Source: Streptomyces mirabilis (GTDB lineage Bacteria > Actinomycetota > Actinomycetes > Streptomycetales > Streptomycetaceae). From it: a DNA stretch of 64,000 nucleotides. Below, one piece after another: positions 50,510 through 58,719 of this stretch. The notes below the pieces were generated by a model, which had not been told where the DNA came from, ran no database searches, and was given only the letters and a program-made list of their open reading frames with translations. The number at the start of each line of letters is the position of its first letter. Position 1 is the first letter of the stretch. The stretch lies in NCBI RefSeq assembly GCF_018310535.1, contig NZ_CP074102.1, positions 7,998,001 through 8,062,000 of the forward strand, in the 5' to 3' direction. A program made the position numbers and the translations under genes.

Positions 50510-51642
50510 CGCGCGGCCTTCACCGTGGAGACGCCCTCGGAGTCCGCGGCGCGGCGCTGCCTGGCCGCGCGGATCGCCGAGGCGACCGTCTCCTGCCCGG
50601 CGAGACCCAGCACGCGTCCCGCCCCGTCCACGGCGACCGCCTGACCGGTGGGCGAGAGCACCGCCCGGTCCAGCGCGACCCGCAGCGAGTCCTTGCCGAC
50701 CTCGAAGGCCTGCCCGTACGGCTCCAGTGCCTGGACGTCACCGGCCCACACCGTCAGGTCGGCCCAGCCCAGCGGCTTTCCGTCCGCGTCGGTGACCAGG
50801 ACCGGTCCCGCGCCGCCCGACCTCCCGGCGAGCTGCTGCCAGTCGCTGCCGACCGGGAAGACCTGGGAGCGGTCGAGTTCGAGGTCGCGGGTGGACAGGA
50901 ACGACAGCCCGCGGATGCCCCGGTCGCCGCCGAGGAACTCCTCCACGAACGCGTCGGCGGGTGCCGACAGCAGCTCGTCGGGGGCGGCGAACTGGGCGAG
51001 CTTGCCGCCGGTGCGCAGTACGGCGACACGGTCACCGATCGTGATGGCCTCGTCCATGTCGTGGGTGACGAACACGATGGCCTTGCCCAGTTCGCCCTGG
51101 ATGCGCAGCAACTCCTCCTGTAGACCGCGCCGGACGACCGGGTCGACGGCGGAGAACGGCTCGTCCATCAGCAGGATCGGCGGGTCGGCGGCGAGTGCGC
51201 GGGCGACACCGACGCGCTGCTGCTGGCCGCCGGAGAGCTGGTAGGGGTAGCGGCGGGCCATGGCCGGGTCCAGGCCCACCCGTTCCATCAGTTCCGCCGC
51301 GCGGGCGCGGGCGCGCTGCTTGGACCAGCCGAGCAGCCGCGGCACCGTGGCGATGTTGTCGAGGATCGTGCGGTGCTGGAAGAGCCCCGCGTTCTGGATG
51401 ACGTAACCCATGGACTGGCGCAGGGCGTTGACCGGCTTGCGGAGGATGTCCTCGCCGTTGACGCGGATCGTGCCGCTGCTGGGCTCGATCATGCGGTTGA
51501 TCATCCGCAGTGTGGTGGTCTTGCCGCACCCCGAAGGCCCGACGAGCACGGTGATCGAGTGGTTCGGTATCTGGAGGGACAGGCGATCGACGGCCACCGT
51601 GCCGTCGGCATATCGCTTGCTGACATCTTCGATGGCTATCAA
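50506..51642 (-). CDS. Osmoprotectant-type ABC transporter ATPase (OpuCA/ProV-like) with degenerate CBS region
   Basis: ATPase of 378 residues. Walker A GPSGCGKTT, Q-loop YVIQNAGLFQHRTI, signature LSGGQQQRVGVARAL, Walker B ILLMDEPFSAVD and H-loop FVTHDMDEA are all complete. The C-terminal 125 residues resemble two CBS domains (VLVTDADGKPLGWADL, VAVDGAGRVLGLAGQ), which in OpuA-type systems sense ionic strength. I chose TTG 51642 because family members start at the equivalent MI(R)xExVSKRY; GTG 51690 is a longer option. First gene of the operon. Confidence 0.9.
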   Translation of the reverse strand: MIAIEDVSKRYADGTVAVDRLSLQIPNHSITVLVGPSGCGKTTTLRMINRMIEPSSGTIRVNGEDILRKPVNALRQSMGYVIQNAGLFQHRTILDNIATVPRLLGWSKQRARARAAELMERVGLDPAMARRYPYQLSGGQQQRVGVARALAADPPILLMDEPFSAVDPVVRRGLQEELLRIQGELGKAIVFVTHDMDEAITIGDRVAVLRTGGKLAQFAAPDELLSAPADAFVEEFLGGDRGIRGLSFLSTRDLELDRSQVFPVGSDWQQLAGRSGGAGPVLVTDADGKPLGWADLTVWAGDVQALEPYGQAFEVGKDSLRVALDRAVLSPTGQAVAVDGAGRVLGLAGQETVASAIRAARQRRAADSEGVSTVKAAR

Positions 51643-51927
51643 GCGTCGAAACCCTTCGGGAACGGCTGTGATCGGACGTGACCGGATCACATGCACGAGG
51701 GTGCGTAGTCTAGCCAGTTGGCGCGTGTGTTCGGGCATAGCAGGGTGGCCGGTTGTGGAGGGTGCGCAGGTGGAGCCCGTTGCGTCGCACGAGCCGGTCG
51801 GGTGAGAGCGGGCGCTCCGCCGTGCGGGTGATCTCCGGGCGTGGCGGCGCGGAGGCGACGACATCCCCCGGGAGACTGTCGACCTCATGCTCTGTCGCCC
51901 CTGCCGCCACAGCCCGGAGAGACCCAC

Positions 51928-54018
51928 TTGCGATTCCCCTTCCGCCGGGCCGCGCTGGCCGGCGCCGCCGTGCTCGTCGTGTCGTCCGCCCCGGCCGCAC
52001 CCGCCGCCGCGGACGACACGGTGGCCGACCCGGCCCAGTACGTGAACCCCTTCGTCGGTACCGCGCCCGGAGGGGCCGATTTCGGCCATGGCGGCGGTGC
52101 CGGAAACACCTTCCCCGGCGCGACCGCACCCCTCGGCGGGGTGCAGTGGAGCCCGGACACGGTGACCTACCAGCACGGCGGGTACGCGTACAGGGACAAC
52201 CGGATCCGAGGATTCAGCCTCACCCACATCTCCGGGGCCGGCTGCAGGGACTACGGCAACGTGCCCTTCATGCCGATGCTCGCCGGCGACACCAGCAGGC
52301 AGGCGACCTTCTCGCACGCCAACGAGCGGGCGACACCCGGAAACTACCGGGTCACCTTCGACAACGGCATCGGCAGCGAACTCACCGCCACCCAGCGCTC
52401 CGGCATCGCCCGCTTCACCTACCCGGCCACCGACGACCGCCCCGCCGCGCTGAGCGTCGACGCGGGCAAGGCGTTCAACGCGGCGACCGGAACGGTCGAC
52501 ATCGGCACCGACACCCTGTCCGGGTTCACCGACAGCGGCGGCTTCTGCAAGTCCGCCAACCGCTACCGGCTCTACTTCCACGCCGTGTTCGACCACCCCT
52601 TCGCCCACGTCGTCCACCCCGACGGCAGACCGGGCGCCGCGCAGGTCTCCTTCGGCCCCGATGTCCGCACGGTGACCGTCCGCGTCGGCGTCTCCTTCGT
52701 CAGCGTCGACGGCGCCCGCGGGAACATCGCCGCAGAGCAGCACACGAACCCGTACGACCAGATCCGGCGGGCCGCCCGCGACCGCTGGAACGACTGGCTC
52801 GGCCGCATCGGTGTCGGCGGCGGCACCGACACCCAGCGCCGGGTCTTCTACACCGCCCTGTACCACTCGCTCCTGCACCCCAGCGCCTTCAGCGACGCCG
52901 ACGGCCGCTACCCCGGCATGGACGGCCGCATCCACACCACCCCCGCAGGACACGTCCAGTACGCGAACTTCTCCGGCTGGGACGTCTACCGCTCCCAGGT
53001 CCAGCTGCTCGCCCTGCTGGCCCCGCACGAAGCCTCCGACATCGCGCAGTCCGTCCTCAACCAGGGCCTCCAGGCGGGCTACTTCGACCGCTGGACCCTC
53101 GCCAACGGCGGCACCGGCGTCATGGTCGGCGACCCGCTGCCCGTCATCGCCTCCGCCGTGTACGCCTTCGGCGCCACCGACTTCGACGCCCGAGGCCTGC
53201 TGCGCGCTGCCATGGCGGGCCGCAAGGACAAGCGCCAGCGGCCCGGACACGAGCGGTACGACGCCCTCGGCTACATTCCCGCCGGCACCAAGGGAGTGTG
53301 GGGCTCGGCGGCCACGACTCTCGAATACGCCGTTTCCGACTACGCGTTGGCCCAGCTCGCCCACCGTCTGGGCGACACCGCCGCCTACGACACCCTGCTG
53401 AAGGCCTCCAGGAACTGGCGCAACCTCTTCAACCCCGCCACCGGCTACCTCCAGCCGCGCGCGGCCGACGGCACCTGGCCGGCCTTCACCCCCGCGCAGA
53501 CGAAGGAGTACGTCGAGGGGAACGCCGCCCAGTACACCTGGATGGTCCCGCACGACCTGCCGGGCCTCTTCACCCTGATGGGCGGGAACGGCGCCGTCAC
53601 CGCCCGCCTCGACACCTTCTTCACCCAGCTCAACGCCGGCGGCACCCAGCCCTACGCCTACCTCGGCAACGAGCCGTCGTTCGACACCCCTTGGGCGTAC
53701 GACTTCGCGGGCCGCCCCGACCGCGCCCGCGACACCGTCCGCCGCGCACTGACCACCCTGTTCAGTGACCGCCCCGACGGCCTCGTCGGCAACGACGACC
53801 TCGGCGCGATGTCCTCCTGGGCCGTGTGGGCGAGCCTCGGCATGTACCCGCAAGCCGCCGGCACCGGGCAACTCGCCCTGGCCGAACCGGCCTTCCCCAG
53901 CGTCGTCGTGCACCGCCCGGGCGGCCCCAGGATGGGGCTCGTCGCGCCCGACGCCTCCGCCACCAGCCGCGACATCCGCACGCTCACGGTCACCGCGCCG
54001 AACCGAAAGGGTTCGTGA
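51928..54018 (+). CDS. Secreted GH92 alpha-mannosidase-like glycoside hydrolase, apparently short at the C-terminus
   Basis: Exported protein of 696 residues with a signal peptide ending near APAAPAAADD. GH92 blocks run in order: YVNPFVGTAPGG, then GNTFPGATAPLGGVQWSP, FSLTHISGAGC, SGWDVYRSQVQLL, EGNAAQYTWMVPHD with the catalytic Glu, GNEPSFDTPWAYDF and GNDDLGAMSSWAVW. Family members are calcium-dependent exo-alpha-mannosidases acting on mannans or glycoproteins. The protein stops soon after AEPAFPSVVVHRPGG, without the usual closing strands with a Gly-Gly-x-Leu motif. TTG 51928 with upstream GGAGAG is chosen because the signal peptide starts there. It is divergent from the osmoprotectant operon. 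Confidence 0.88.
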   Translation: MRFPFRRAALAGAAVLVVSSAPAAPAAADDTVADPAQYVNPFVGTAPGGADFGHGGGAGNTFPGATAPLGGVQWSPDTVTYQHGGYAYRDNRIRGFSLTHISGAGCRDYGNVPFMPMLAGDTSRQATFSHANERATPGNYRVTFDNGIGSELTATQRSGIARFTYPATDDRPAALSVDAGKAFNAATGTVDIGTDTLSGFTDSGGFCKSANRYRLYFHAVFDHPFAHVVHPDGRPGAAQVSFGPDVRTVTVRVGVSFVSVDGARGNIAAEQHTNPYDQIRRAARDRWNDWLGRIGVGGGTDTQRRVFYTALYHSLLHPSAFSDADGRYPGMDGRIHTTPAGHVQYANFSGWDVYRSQVQLLALLAPHEASDIAQSVLNQGLQAGYFDRWTLANGGTGVMVGDPLPVIASAVYAFGATDFDARGLLRAAMAGRKDKRQRPGHERYDALGYIPAGTKGVWGSAATTLEYAVSDYALAQLAHRLGDTAAYDTLLKASRNWRNLFNPATGYLQPRAADGTWPAFTPAQTKEYVEGNAAQYTWMVPHDLPGLFTLMGGNGAVTARLDTFFTQLNAGGTQPYAYLGNEPSFDTPWAYDFAGRPDRARDTVRRALTTLFSDRPDGLVGNDDLGAMSSWAVWASLGMYPQAAGTGQLALAEPAFPSVVVHRPGGPRMGLVAPDASATSRDIRTLTVTAPNRKGS

Positions 54019-54033
54019 AACCGGCGTCGAGCC

Positions 54034-54078
54034 GGCGGGGGTCGGGGACGTCAGACGGCGACGACCCCGACCCCCGCC
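54034..54078. terminator. Strong inverted repeat between GH92 and DeoR genes
   Basis: A perfect 14-bp stem (54034-54047 with 54065-54078, loop 17). The right arm lies inside the last codons of the convergent DeoR gene. Probably a shared terminator for both genes. Confidence 0.75.
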
Positions 54079-54830
54079 TCTGCGAACCGCCGCACGGTCT
54101 CCTCGTCCACCGCCGAGTCGGTGACCAGTGTGTCCACCGACTCGGCCGCGCAGATCCGGGCGAAGGCGCGCCGGCCCAGCTTGCTGGAGTCGGCGGCGAC
54201 GATCACACGCTCGGCGCGCTCGCACAGCAGCCGGTTGATCGCCGCCTCGGCCTCGTCGTGGGCGGCCGCCCCGTGCGTCACGTCGAAGGCGACCACGCCC
54301 AGCACGGCGACGTCCATGGTGATCTGGCTGAGCACACCGTCCGCGAGCGGCCCGACCAGCTCGTACGACTGCGGGCGGGCCACCCCGCCGGTCAGCACGA
54401 TCTTGAACTGGGGCCGCACGGCCAGTTCGCTCGCGATGTTGAGTGCGTTCGTCACGACGGTCAGCGCGGGCGACCCCGAGGCGAGATCGGGGCGTACCGC
54501 CAGTGCGCGGGCCACCTCGGTGGTGGTCGTGCCGCCGGTCAGGCCCACCGCCTCGCCGGGCGCGACCAGATCCGCCACCGCCTTCGCGATGCGCTGTTTC
54601 TCCGAGGCGTGCCGGGCGGTCTTGTAGCGCAGCGGCAGTTCGTACGACACCCCGTGGACGACCGCGCCACCCCGGGTGCGTACGAGCATCTGCTGCTCGG
54701 CGAGCTGGTCGAAGTCGCGCCGGATCGTGGCGGGCGACACCTCCAGCTCGGCCGCGGCCTGCTCGACTTCCAGCCGGCCCCGCTCCACGAGCAGTTCCAG
54801 CAGCGCCTTCCAGCGGGCGTCGCGCGACAT
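54051..54830 (-). CDS. DeoR/GlpR-family transcriptional repressor
   Basis: Regulator of 259 residues. The N-terminal helix-turn-helix EVEQAAAELEVSPATIRRDF is the DeoR signature. The C-terminal sugar-phosphate-sensing domain has GLTGGTTTTEVARAL, then VVTNALNIASEL, KIVLTGG and VAADSSKLGRRAFA. ATG 54830 is chosen over an upstream frame that is not conserved. It is divergent from the SIS-aldolase operon and very likely represses it, with a phosphorylated sugar as inducer. Confidence 0.92.
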   Translation of the reverse strand: MSRDARWKALLELLVERGRLEVEQAAAELEVSPATIRRDFDQLAEQQMLVRTRGGAVVHGVSYELPLRYKTARHASEKQRIAKAVADLVAPGEAVGLTGGTTTTEVARALAVRPDLASGSPALTVVTNALNIASELAVRPQFKIVLTGGVARPQSYELVGPLADGVLSQITMDVAVLGVVAFDVTHGAAAHDEAEAAINRLLCERAERVIVAADSSKLGRRAFARICAAESVDTLVTDSAVDEETVRRFAEAGVGVVAV

Positions 54831-54914
54831 CCGCACACTCCGTTCCTCGATCCTTCGCGACCCTAGCGCACCCCCGGCGTATCGCATTCCCTGGCATTTC
54901 CGACGTCGAAATGC

Positions 54915-54957
54915 TTGATTGTGCTCGAAAGTCGACCTTAACTTGCACTATCTTGCA
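54915..54957 (+). promoter_or_regulatory. Promoter and repeated element before the SIS-aldolase operon
   Basis: ttgatt (54915-54920) and taactt (54939-54944), 18 bases apart, make a plausible vegetative promoter. Directly on it, cttgca occurs at 54942-54947 and 54952-54957, exactly 10 bases (one helical turn) apart, as expected for a DeoR-type operator made of direct repeats. Inferred from sequence only. Confidence 0.5.
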
Positions 54958-54985
54958 TAGAGGACGTCAGTGGGAGGGGTACGGC

Positions 54986-55876
54986 ATGACCCATGTCGAG
55001 CACGAGTTGAACAGCCAGCCCGAGTGCTGGATCCGCGCCGCCGAGCAGGCCAAGGCGCACGGCGGCGCACTGCCGGAAGCGGGGGAGCGGGTCGCGATCG
55101 TGGGCTGCGGAACCTCCTTCTTCATGGCGCAGGCCGCCGCCGCGCTGCGCGAAGGGTCCGGGCAGGGCGAGACGGACGCCTTCGCCGCCTCGGAGTTCCC
55201 AGGCAGCCGCTCCTACGACCATGTGGTCGCCCTCACCCGCTCCGGCACCACCACCGAGGTGCTCGAACTCCTCGGGCGGCTGCGCGGACGTACCAGGACG
55301 ACGGCGATCACCGCCGACCCCGCGACCCCCGTGACGGACCTCGCGGACGAGCTCATCGTGCTCGACTTCGCGGACGAACGCTCCGTGGTGCAGACCCGGT
55401 TCGCGACCACCGCGCTCACCCTGCTCCGCACCCACCTCGGACTGCACACCGACGCCGTCGTCGCCGACGCGCGCACCGCGCTCGCGACCCCGCTGCCCGA
55501 AGGGCTGGTCGACTGCGCGCAGTTCACCTTCCTCGGCCGCGGCTGGACCGTCGGGCTCGCCAACGAGGCCGGGCTCAAGATGCGTGAGGCCTCCCTGGCC
55601 TGGACCGAGGCGTACCCGGCGATGGAGTACCGGCACGGGCCCATCAGCATCACCACCGCCGGCACGGCCACCTGGATGCTCGGCGAGGCCCCCGAAGGGC
55701 TGGCCGAGCAGGTACGGGCCACGGGGGGACGGTGGGTGGCGGGTGAACTCGACCCGCTCGCCGAGCTCGTCCGCGCCCAGCGGCTCGCGGTCGCCGTCGC
55801 CGCGGCCCGCGGACTCGACCCCGACCGGCCGCGCCACCTCACCCGCTCGGTCGTCCTCGCCCCGTCGGCCCGCTGA
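54986..55876 (+). CDS. SIS-domain sugar isomerase/deaminase (AgaS/GlmS-like)
   Basis: Cytosolic protein of 296 residues with two SIS folds. VAIVGCGTSFFMAQAAAALR and VVALTRSGTTTEVLELLGRL are the phosphosugar-binding motifs of the first. FLGRGWTVGLANEAGLKMRE and AYPAMEYRHGPISI in the second match GlmS isomerase/AgaS-type enzymes that convert amino-sugar phosphates to keto-sugar phosphates. There is no glutaminase domain, which favours catabolism. ATG 54986 follows GGGAGGGG. First gene of an operon with the aldolase. Confidence 0.88.
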   Translation: MTHVEHELNSQPECWIRAAEQAKAHGGALPEAGERVAIVGCGTSFFMAQAAAALREGSGQGETDAFAASEFPGSRSYDHVVALTRSGTTTEVLELLGRLRGRTRTTAITADPATPVTDLADELIVLDFADERSVVQTRFATTALTLLRTHLGLHTDAVVADARTALATPLPEGLVDCAQFTFLGRGWTVGLANEAGLKMREASLAWTEAYPAMEYRHGPISITTAGTATWMLGEAPEGLAEQVRATGGRWVAGELDPLAELVRAQRLAVAVAAARGLDPDRPRHLTRSVVLAPSAR

Positions 55877-55908
55877 GCCGGCGGGCCGCGCACCCAGAAG
55901 GAGGAGTT

Positions 55909-56760
55909 GTGCCACTCGCAGCCACCGGTGACCTGGTCACCGCCGCGGCCGGGGCGCGGACCGCCGTCGCCGCGTTCAACATCATCACCCTGGAGCATGT
56001 CGAGGCCGTCATCGCGGGCGCCGAGTCCGTGGCCGCCCCCGTCGTCCTCCAGGTCAGCGAGAACGCCGTGAAGTTCCGCTACGGACGGCTGCTGCCACTG
56101 GCCCGCGCCGCCGCCGCGGCCGCCGAACGTGCCTCGGTGCCCGTCGCGCTGCATCTCGACCACGTCGAGAGCGACGAACTGCTCCGCCAGGCGGCAGCCG
56201 CCGGATTCAGCTCGGTGATGTACGACGCGGCCCGGCTGCCGTACGAGGAGAACCTCGCCGCCACCCGAGCCGCCGCCGACTGGGCACACGCCCAAGGCCT
56301 GTGGATCGAGGCCGAGTTGGGGGCAGTGGGTGGCAAGAACGGTGAGCCGCCGCTCGACGCGCACGCGCCCGGCGCCCGCACCGACCCCGCCGAGGCCCGT
56401 GCGTTCGTGGCTGACTCCGGCGTCGACGCCCTTGCCGTCGCGATCGGCAGCTCGCACGCGATGACCACCCGCACCGCCGCCCTCGACCACGACCGCCTCA
56501 AGCGGCTGACCGCTGCGCTCGGCGTGCCGCTCGTCCTGCACGGCTCCTCCGGAGTGCCGGACGACGAACTGACCGCGGTCGTCGCGGGCGGCATCGCCAA
56601 GGTCAACGTCGGCACCGCCCTGAACATCGCGATGACCGGCGCCATCCGGGAGTTCCTCGCCGCCCACCCCGAAGCCGTCGACTCCCGCAAGTACCTCAGC
56701 GTGGGGCGGGAGGCGATGGCGGGGACGGTGGCGCGCCTGATCCGCGTACTGAGCGCCTGA
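55909..56760 (+). CDS. Class II ketose-bisphosphate aldolase (tagatose/fructose-bisphosphate type)
   Basis: Zinc-dependent aldolase of 283 residues. The metal-binding ALHLDHVES, then IEAELGAVGGKNGE, IGSSHAMTT and VLHGSSGVPDDEL blocks are complete, ending with KVNVGTALNIAMT. It would cleave a ketose bisphosphate (tagatose-1,6- or fructose-1,6-) to DHAP and glyceraldehyde-3-phosphate. GTG 55909 follows AGAAGGAGGAG. It is co-transcribed with the SIS protein; together with DeoR this is an amino-sugar or tagatose catabolic unit, but no kinase or transporter is adjacent. Confidence 0.9.
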   Translation: MPLAATGDLVTAAAGARTAVAAFNIITLEHVEAVIAGAESVAAPVVLQVSENAVKFRYGRLLPLARAAAAAAERASVPVALHLDHVESDELLRQAAAAGFSSVMYDAARLPYEENLAATRAAADWAHAQGLWIEAELGAVGGKNGEPPLDAHAPGARTDPAEARAFVADSGVDALAVAIGSSHAMTTRTAALDHDRLKRLTAALGVPLVLHGSSGVPDDELTAVVAGGIAKVNVGTALNIAMTGAIREFLAAHPEAVDSRKYLSVGREAMAGTVARLIRVLSA

Positions 56761-56762
56761 CC

Positions 56763-57044
56763 TCAGCGGCCCCCGGCGTCGACCAGCTTCTCGAAGAAGA
56801 GCTCGTGCTTGAGGAACGACACGTCGTACTCGCCCCCGGGATACGGCGGGATCAGCTGCGCCGCCTGGAACAACCGCCAGCCGTCCTTCAGGGCGTCGAT
56901 ACCCGACGCGTACGGCGGCTCGTCGCTGTCCCCGGTCGTGGGGGACGTGCGGCCGGTGCCGTCGTAGACCGACCAGCCCACCACCTCCGCGTCCAGTGCG
57001 GAGGTGGCCAGGTAGAGGACCAGAACCTGCTGACGGACACTCAT
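56763..57044 (-). CDS. Small protein of unknown function coupled to PhyH
   Basis: Protein of 93 residues starting MSVRQQVLVLYLATSALDAE, whose ATG overlaps the stop of the dioxygenase gene (ATGA). It has a middle stretch DGTGRTSPTTGDSDEPPYAS and an amphipathic C-terminal half (IDALKDGWRLFQAAQLIPPY, LKHELFFEKLVD). No recognised domain. The layout suggests co-translation and perhaps an accessory role with the dioxygenase. Confidence 0.7.
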   Translation of the reverse strand: MSVRQQVLVLYLATSALDAEVVGWSVYDGTGRTSPTTGDSDEPPYASGIDALKDGWRLFQAAQLIPPYPGGEYDVSFLKHELFFEKLVDAGGR

Positions 57045-57874
57045 ACAGCCTCCTCCTGGGGGCGGTTGGCGACCCGGGTCACCCAGTGGTCCAGGTCGAA
57101 GGAGTCGTCCCCGGTGAGCGCGCGCCACAGCAGGACCCGGTGGTAGATCTCGAGGCGGCCGGTGGCGTGCTCGTACCAGGGGAACGTCGTGGAGAGTTCC
57201 TCGGCGACCCCCGGGTCGCCGAGGTCCGAGGTGTCCCACAGCCGACGCTGCCGCACGGTCGGGTTGAAGCGGATCTTGAACATACGGCGGACCACGTCGC
57301 TGTCGTTGCGCCGCCCGCCGTGCCACAGGCCATGGTGCAGAAACACCACGGTGCCCGCCGGGCAGACCAGCCGGCTCTGCCCGCGCAGATTCTGGTAGCG
57401 CCCGGTGTCCGACTCGTTGGTGCGCCGCAGATGGCTGCCCGGCACGCTGAGCGTGCCGCCCATGTCGAGTGTGACGTCCTGCGGGTAGTACATCAGCTGC
57501 ACGTCGAAGGCGTCGGTGCGCACGTCGATGATCGCGTCACCGTGCAGCGGCTGCGCCCGCCCCTCGTGCGGTTCGCGGATGTGGACGTAGTGGTGGTCGA
57601 CGGCGGGGCCGGGCCCGACGAGGCTCCGCAGGGCCCCGGCCACGGCGGGGAGTTCCAGCAGCCGACGGACGAAGGAACCCGCCGGGTAGGCGGCCGGCAC
57701 GGAGCTGCCGTAGGGAACCTCGGGCACGCCCGCGCGCAGCACCTCCATGCCCTCGGCGTTCATCTCCGGCGGCACCACGTCGTCCAGCCGCAGCGAGCCG
57801 TGGGCCACGAAGTGCGCCATCCGGACCGAACTCAGGAGGGGGGTGTCCGTGGTGTGCTCCAGCGTGTTGGTCAT
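57041..57874 (-). CDS. Phytanoyl-CoA dioxygenase (PhyH)-family protein
   Basis: Fe(II)/2-oxoglutarate-dependent dioxygenase of 277 residues. The iron triad is visible as His111/Asp113 (PLHGDAIID) and His185 in HHGLWHGGRRN, with an Arg nearby for 2-oxoglutarate. MGGTLSVPGSHLRRTN is the conserved loop between. ATG 57874 is preferred to an in-frame TTG three codons earlier. It is divergent from an AraC regulator, which probably controls it. Substrate unknown; hydroxylation of a small or lipid molecule is likely. Confidence 0.85.
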   Translation of the reverse strand: MTNTLEHTTDTPLLSSVRMAHFVAHGSLRLDDVVPPEMNAEGMEVLRAGVPEVPYGSSVPAAYPAGSFVRRLLELPAVAGALRSLVGPGPAVDHHYVHIREPHEGRAQPLHGDAIIDVRTDAFDVQLMYYPQDVTLDMGGTLSVPGSHLRRTNESDTGRYQNLRGQSRLVCPAGTVVFLHHGLWHGGRRNDSDVVRRMFKIRFNPTVRQRRLWDTSDLGDPGVAEELSTTFPWYEHATGRLEIYHRVLLWRALTGDDSFDLDHWVTRVANRPQEEAV

Positions 57875-57945
57875 GCGACTCAACGTAGGCTCGGCGGCGC
57901 CGGCGGCGCGTTGGCGCGGCTCACCACTGCTGGTAGTTTTTCACC

Positions 57946-58719
57946 ATGCGGGAGACGGAACTGCACCTCGGCGAGCCGCCCGCCGTCGTCAACATCGGCG
58001 TCGGCGTGCACGGTGTGGCGAGCCGCACGGACGTCTTCCGGCTGCCGGAGCTGTGGCAACTGCACCTCTACCAGTACGACGCCGAGCTGACCGTCGACGG
58101 CACCGCGCACACCATCCGCCCCGGCCGCGTGAGCCTCGTACCGCCCGGCACCACGGTCCGCTACCGTTACCAGGGCCGCTCCGAACATCTCTACGCCCAT
58201 CTGCGCATCGCCCCCGCCGGAGCGCCCCGCACCGTCCCCGTGATGCAGGACGCGGGACCCGAATTCCCCATCCTTTCCAGCCTGTTGCTGAACGCGATCG
58301 CGGCGGCCCCCGGGGCACCCGAGCACACCCGGGCCGAGATCTGGACCGCGCTGTGGCGTATCGCCCGGCTCACCCCGCCCACCGCCACGAGCCGCGGCCC
58401 GCACCCGGCGGTCGGCACGGCCATCGCCCACATCGAGGCCCGGCTGGCCGCGCCGCTCACCATCCCGGAGATCGCCCGCGCCGCCGGGATCTCCCACAAC
58501 CACCTCACCCGGCTCTTCCGCGCCGAGACCGGCACCACGGTCGTGGCCTACATCCGCCACCGCAGACTTCAGCGGGCCCACCATCTGCTGCGGGCCTCGA
58601 CGCTCTCCATCCCGGCGGTCGCCGCCTCCGTCGGCATCCCCGACCTACAGGCCTTCAACAAGGCGTGCCGCCGCGAACTCGGTGCCTCGCCCCGCGTGCT
58701 GCGCGGGGCTACTTCTTGA
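57946..58719 (+). CDS. AraC-family transcriptional regulator
   Basis: Regulator of 257 residues. An N-terminal cupin-like ligand domain (LWQLHLYQYDAELTVDG, TIRPGRVSLVPPGTTVRYRY) precedes two helix-turn-helix motifs at the C-terminus (LTIPEIARAAGISHNHLTRL and STLSIPAVAASVGIPDLQAF). It faces the PhyH operon across a 71-base divergent gap and probably activates it in response to a sugar or metabolite. Its end overlaps the convergent methyltransferase by 11 bases. Confidence 0.9.
   Translation: MRETELHLGEPPAVVNIGVGVHGVASRTDVFRLPELWQLHLYQYDAELTVDGTAHTIRPGRVSLVPPGTTVRYRYQGRSEHLYAHLRIAPAGAPRTVPVMQDAGPEFPILSSLLLNAIAAAPGAPEHTRAEIWTALWRIARLTPPTATSRGPHPAVGTAIAHIEARLAAPLTIPEIARAAGISHNHLTRLFRAETGTTVVAYIRHRRLQRAHHLLRASTLSIPAVAASVGIPDLQAFNKACRRELGASPRVLRGATS

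Noticed and set aside
50506..54948. A 1480-codon minus-strand frame reading through the ATPase into GH92
   Set aside because: The ATPase begins at 51642. The upstream part is antisense to the GH92 gene, which has clear family motifs.
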